From positions 124,001 through 188,000 of the forward strand of contig CAVSGF010000003.1 of NCBI GenBank assembly GCA_963727415.1: DNA of 64,000 bases, read 5' to 3'. Under the pieces are notes generated by a model. That model did not search any database, was not told the origin of the DNA, and was given only the letters and a program-made list of their open reading frames with translations. Numbering within the stretch: position 1 is the first letter of the stretch; every line of letters starts with the position of its first letter. The stretch is from DASQPR01 sp963727415 (lineage in GTDB: Bacteria > Actinomycetota > Actinomycetes > Mycobacteriales > Micromonosporaceae). Shown here one piece after another: positions 60,777-64,000 of the stretch. Both the position numbers and the translations under genes were made by a program.

Positions 60777-61256
60777 ATGCCGAAAAGGAAGCTCACGCAG
60801 GCGGACATGCCGGTCACCGACCGCGCCTTCTACGGGCTGGTCTGGGTCGCCGCGACTCTCACCGATCGCGTCGACCGTGCCCTCAGCAAGGCCCATGACC
60901 TGCCTGTCTCCTGGTTCGAGGTGATGCTCTGGCTCGCTTCCAGTCCGGACCCGGTCCCGGCATCCGTACTCGGCAACAGCACCATGCTCAGCCGCACCCA
61001 GGTCTCCCGCGCCGTCGACGCTCTTCAGACGCGTGGCCTGGTCACCCGTACGCCGTCGCCCCGCGACGCCCGCTCCGTCGAGGTCGCCCTCACACAGGAG
61101 GGGCGGCGTTTCTTCGCCGAGGCCGACGCCACCCGCAGGGAGTGTCTGGCCCCTGTCTTCACTGACCTGCTCGACGAGTCGGACCTCAAAACGCTCAGCG
61201 AGGTCTGGACGAAGCTCAAGGCCCACAAGGAGACCACTGAGGGCCGGACCGAATGA
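60777..61256 (+). CDS. MarR-family transcriptional regulator
   Basis: Protein of 159 residues with the MarR winged helix (VLGNSTMLSRTQVSRAVDAL, RGLVTRTPSPRDARSVEVAL, TQEGRRFF). The conserved wing DxR is present as DARS. The effector is unknown. It is divergent from the SDR gene and probably represses both itself and the dehydrogenase. The palindrome at 60719-60757 is the likely site. Confidence 0.92.
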   Translation: MPKRKLTQADMPVTDRAFYGLVWVAATLTDRVDRALSKAHDLPVSWFEVMLWLASSPDPVPASVLGNSTMLSRTQVSRAVDALQTRGLVTRTPSPRDARSVEVALTQEGRRFFAEADATRRECLAPVFTDLLDESDLKTLSEVWTKLKAHKETTEGRTE

Positions 61257-61308
61257 CAGGTGGCTCTGCCCCCGACTTAAGGCAGAGTCACCTGAAGGGG
61301 TGGTGGAT

Positions 61309-62112
61309 ATGAGGGGTGGTCTCGAACCCATTGCGGACGTGTCCGCGGGTGACTGGATCGCCAAGCGTCTGGGCGGACCGCCCGGGACCGTCGGTTCAGT
61401 TGTGCCGCGAGGCTTCGCCGCGTACGCCCGCGTCCTGCACCCGGTCGAGTTTGACGACGGCCGAACACCGCTGACCTGGTCGCAGGTCTGTGAGCTCACG
61501 GGACGCATCCCGCACGCCCTCATGCAGTGGGCTGCCATCGCCACCCCCACCGCCGAGGCCGAGATCGCGACCGCCCCTACCCGCCGCTGGGACGACGGCG
61601 ATGTGCGGGTGGGAACGCTACCCCCGTACCCGCTCGGCACTCTTATCGACCTGCTGGCTTCCGCTACCGGCGAGCAGGACTGCTTCCACGCGCTGTGGGA
61701 AGGGTGGGGCTGGGTCAACGGCGCTGGGGTGAAGGAGTTCTCCTTCGGTAGCGACCGCCGTATCGAGCCGGAGCCGGCCCTCGAGCCTGGAGTGCCGCCC
61801 GAGGTGTGGGCACTGCCGCGTTTGCACCTGCCCGGCCGCGACTACCTGCTCTTCCGTGGCCCGCTGCCGGCAGCACTGGCCATGGGCTGGCACGGACGCC
61901 CTGGCGGGTTCGAGCCACAATCACCCAGCCTGCTCTGGCCGGCTGACCAGTCATGGTGCGTCAGCACCGAGATCGACTTCGACTCCACCCTCGTCGGTGG
62001 GCCCGCCGACCTCGTCAATGCCGTGCTTACCGCTCCCGGCCTCGATGCATGGCCGGTCCGGCCTGACGACGATCTCACTGCCTTCGCCGACCTTCCAAAC
62101 ACTTCGTCCTGA
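61309..62112 (+). CDS. Conserved protein of unknown function
   Basis: Protein of 267 residues, soluble, rich in Trp and Pro: GDWIAKRLGGPPGTVGSVVP, GFAAYARVLHPVEFDDGRTP, DCFHALWEGWGWVNG, LHLPGRDYLLFRGPLPAALA, SPSLLWPADQSWCVSTEIDF. The pattern recurs in actinobacterial uncharacterised proteins; I know no function. ATG 61309 has AAGGGG eight bases upstream. It follows the MarR gene by 52 bases on the same strand, possibly unrelated. Confidence 0.75.
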   Translation: MRGGLEPIADVSAGDWIAKRLGGPPGTVGSVVPRGFAAYARVLHPVEFDDGRTPLTWSQVCELTGRIPHALMQWAAIATPTAEAEIATAPTRRWDDGDVRVGTLPPYPLGTLIDLLASATGEQDCFHALWEGWGWVNGAGVKEFSFGSDRRIEPEPALEPGVPPEVWALPRLHLPGRDYLLFRGPLPAALAMGWHGRPGGFEPQSPSLLWPADQSWCVSTEIDFDSTLVGGPADLVNAVLTAPGLDAWPVRPDDDLTAFADLPNTSS

Positions 62113-62530
62113 GCCGATAGTCATTCCACGCCATGCCGCCGTCCGCGTGTGCTGATCGATTGTGGGCGGTACCGCTTGGCGGCGGCGCCCGGCGCCCCCA
62201 CGCCCGCTCGGCGACCCGCACACGCTTCTCCCGCAGATAGCTTGTTCGCTACGTACTGGCGGCGGCCGCAGCCAAATCGGGCCAGCGCCTCCTGATTCAT
62301 CGCATCGCGCCTCGTCGAGCATCTCCACCAACCGCTGATCGATCTTCACGGTCGCGACCTTCGCCGCGGGCGCGGCCCGCGGAGTAAGCCACGACCGTAG
62401 TCCGCATTGGGCAGACAAAGCACGATCGAATCAAGACGACGAATACCGTCGGACCCCCCACCGCCTCGACGTCGCCCGTAGCGCAAGGCTGACATCCTCA
62501 TCGACCGATGAGCGGACGGCCCGGTCGGAC
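62113..62530. other. Intergenic stretch without a recognisable gene
   Basis: Between two convergent genes. Short Arg-rich frames are open on both strands but show no family features, ribosome sites or repeats. Some may be remnants. Confidence 0.5.
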
Positions 62531-62926
62531 TCACTCTTGGGGGCCGTCTCCCGTTCGCGCCAAGCGCTCGCGACTCAGATACCGAACCGGCTTGCCGAGC
62601 GACTCGGCGTAGGTAATCTCCCGTCGGGTTGACTCACCTAAGTAGCCGCCCGGATCCACGATGTACACCTCGTCAGCCATGCGAATCTTTTGGAAGTGCA
62701 CGCTGCCAAGCCGCCCCCGCAGGTCCGAGCTGTCGACTGTCCAGTCGTAGCCCGGCAGATCGGGGAGGCTGAACATTCCGAGGCTGATCACGACGCAACC
62801 TTCCATCGTGAGCCGCTGGTTGACCTCCGCGAACTCAGCCTCAAACTTGGCCGAGCCGCAGAGCGTGATGACCTTCGCCTCACCCTCGGCCGACTGCGGC
62901 GCCTGCTGGGCCTCCATGAGGTTCAT
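62531..62926 (-). CDS. Small nucleoside-deoxyribosyltransferase-like protein (DUF4406-like)
   Basis: Protein of 131 residues: KVITLCGSAKFEAEFAEVNQ, GCVVISLGMFSLPD, RMADEVYIVDPGGYLGESTR and REITYAESLGKPVRYLSRE. This is the flavodoxin-like fold of nucleoside 2-deoxyribosyltransferase-like proteins. The STRREITYAESLGKPV segment is the most conserved; the glutamate in it corresponds to the usual catalytic area. ATG 62926 or the next ATG 62917 may be the start. Substrate unknown. Confidence 0.72.
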   Translation of the reverse strand: MNLMEAQQAPQSAEGEAKVITLCGSAKFEAEFAEVNQRLTMEGCVVISLGMFSLPDLPGYDWTVDSSDLRGRLGSVHFQKIRMADEVYIVDPGGYLGESTRREITYAESLGKPVRYLSRERLARTGDGPQE

Positions 62927-63093
62927 GATCGGTGAACGGGCAGGACGAGTCAATCGCCGCCCCCTGGACGTCCGTTCATGCCACGTTCGCGTCTCGTGAA
63001 TCAGTTGGCCGTAATGGGGTTGCGGGTCAGGGCCACAGGTCCGGTGCGGGTCCGGTGAGAGCAATGCTCGAAACCTGTGGATGAGTGTCGGGG

Positions 63094-63171
63094 GGCGTAC
63101 CCTCCCGGCGAGTCCATATCCAAGGAATCGAGTAGAGCCCGCGCGGGAACGCGGGTCGGGAAGGGTACGCC
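63094..63171. repeat. Inverted repeat upstream of the IS256-type transposase
   Basis: GGCGTACCC (63094-63102) and GGGTACGCC (63163-63171) are exact inverted copies; the second abuts the transposase start. Perhaps the left end of the element, or remnant terminal repeats. Confidence 0.35.
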
Positions 63172-63172
63172 C

Positions 63173-64000
63173 GTGCTCACGGTAGTCAACTCGAGGAGCC
63201 GCATACCAGAGGCCGGTGGCCGAGCCGGCGGCCTCGGGTGGCTCGTTGATCGACGAGATTGTCCGAGATGGCGCCCGGCGGATGCTCGCCGCAGCTCTGG
63301 AGGCCGAGGTCGCCGCGTACATCGCGGCGGCATGCCGACGAACTCGACGCCGACGGCCGCCGGCTGGTGGTCCGTAACGGCCATGCGTGTGCGCGGCAGG
63401 TGCTGACCTCGCCGGGGCGGTGGAGGTGCGCGGCTCCGCGGGTCAACGACAAACGCGTTGACGAGGAGACGGGCAGAGCGGCGGCGGTTCTCGTCGGTGA
63501 TCCTGCCGGCCTGGTGCTCGCAAGTCGCCGAAGATCACCGAGGTGTTGCCGCTGCTGTACCTGCACGGCTGTCGTCGCAGGACTTCGTGCCGGCGCTTGG
63601 AACAGTTCCTGGGCAGCAGACTCGGGGCTGTCCGCGCCGACGATCACCCGGCTGACCGCGCAGATGGCAGGACGAGCGCGAAGACCTTGGGCAACCGGGA
63701 CCTGTCCGGCGTCGACTACGTCTACATGTGGGCCGACGGCATCCACCTCAACATCCGCCTCGACGAGGCGAAACTGTGCCTGCTCGTCATGGTCGGGGTC
63801 CGCGCCGACGGCCGCAAAGAATTCATCGCCCTGGCCGACGGGCTATCGGGAGTCGACCGGGTCGTGGGCGGACCTGCTGCGTGACTGCAAGCGCCGCGGC
63901 ATGCGCGCCCCGGTCCTCGCCGTCGGTGACGGCGCGTTGGGGTTCTGGGCGGCGCTGCGCGAGGTCTTCCCGACCACAGGGAGCAGCGCTGCTGGTTCCA
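63173..64000 (+). pseudogene. IS256-family (Mutator-type) transposase, degenerate and cut by the window end
   Basis: Starts about GTG 63173 (VLTVVNSRSR). It continues across several frames: SLIDEIVRDGARRMLAAALE, EVRGSAGQRQTR-like region, LSGVDYVYMWADGIHLNIRL (first catalytic Asp region), LVMVGVRADGRKEFIALADG, then in another frame SWADLLRDCKRRGMRAPVLA with GDGALGFWAALREVF, then EQRCWF at the edge. At least three frameshifts (near 63233, about 63340-63650, 63850, and close to 63980) make it non-functional. Right end is outside. Confidence 0.85.

Overview
The window is high-GC DNA from an actinobacterium. Supporting signs are the frequent GTG starts and four-base start/stop overlaps, candidate leaderless genes, PspA with the actinobacterial partners PspAA and PspAB, many TetR/MarR/PadR/WYL regulators, and a canonical CebR box in front of secreted cellulases with CBM2 modules. 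It looks like accessory chromosome of a saprophytic, plant-polymer-using bacterium. No rRNA, tRNA, CRISPR or phage genes were seen.

Layout. 1-4.3 kb: the end of a disulfide oxidoreductase, a Crp/Fnr regulator, a small membrane protein and a beta-propeller lipoprotein. 4.5-9 kb: a small monooxygenase-like protein, a LuxR regulator, a tetracycline-resistance-type ribosomal protection GTPase with a possible translational attenuator, and a Pro/Ser/Thr-rich anchored protein. 9.2-12.3 kb: a tight SHOCT / Met-rich PepSY-like / response regulator / histidine kinase operon. 12.4-21.4 kb: LysR-MFS, TetR-MFS and WYL-regulator pairs with clear operators, and a dual-specificity phosphatase bracketed by two copies of a 55-bp hairpin element. 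21.7-24.4 kb: pspA-pspAA-htpX-pspAB. 24.4-28.5 kb: 2-oxoacid dehydrogenase E1 alpha, E1 beta and a lone lipoyl domain, then 6-phosphogluconate dehydrogenase. 31.2-35.4 kb: lutABC fused to the collapsed remains of an L-rhamnose operon. 35.4-42.8 kb: PadR and its membrane partner, a decayed regulator chimera, an anchored protein and a MacB-like ABC exporter. 42.8-49.5 kb: an amino-sugar operon (solute-binding protein, two permeases, DUF4434, NanE, ROK kinase) opposite a GntR regulator. 50.3-54.3 kb: GH6 and GH5 cellulases behind a CebR box. 54.4-64 kb: adenosine deaminase, a TetR-controlled hydrolase split by an IS4-family element, an SDR/MarR pair, unknowns and a degenerate IS256-type transposase.

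A notable general feature is decay. Six otherwise ordinary genes carry single-base frameshifts, and the two sugar permeases carry three such events between them. Two loci (rhamnose; ArsR/response regulator) are in-frame fusions of internally deleted genes, and two transposable elements are present. Some single-base events may be sequencing errors. The multi-gene fusions and the IS insertion are not explained that way.
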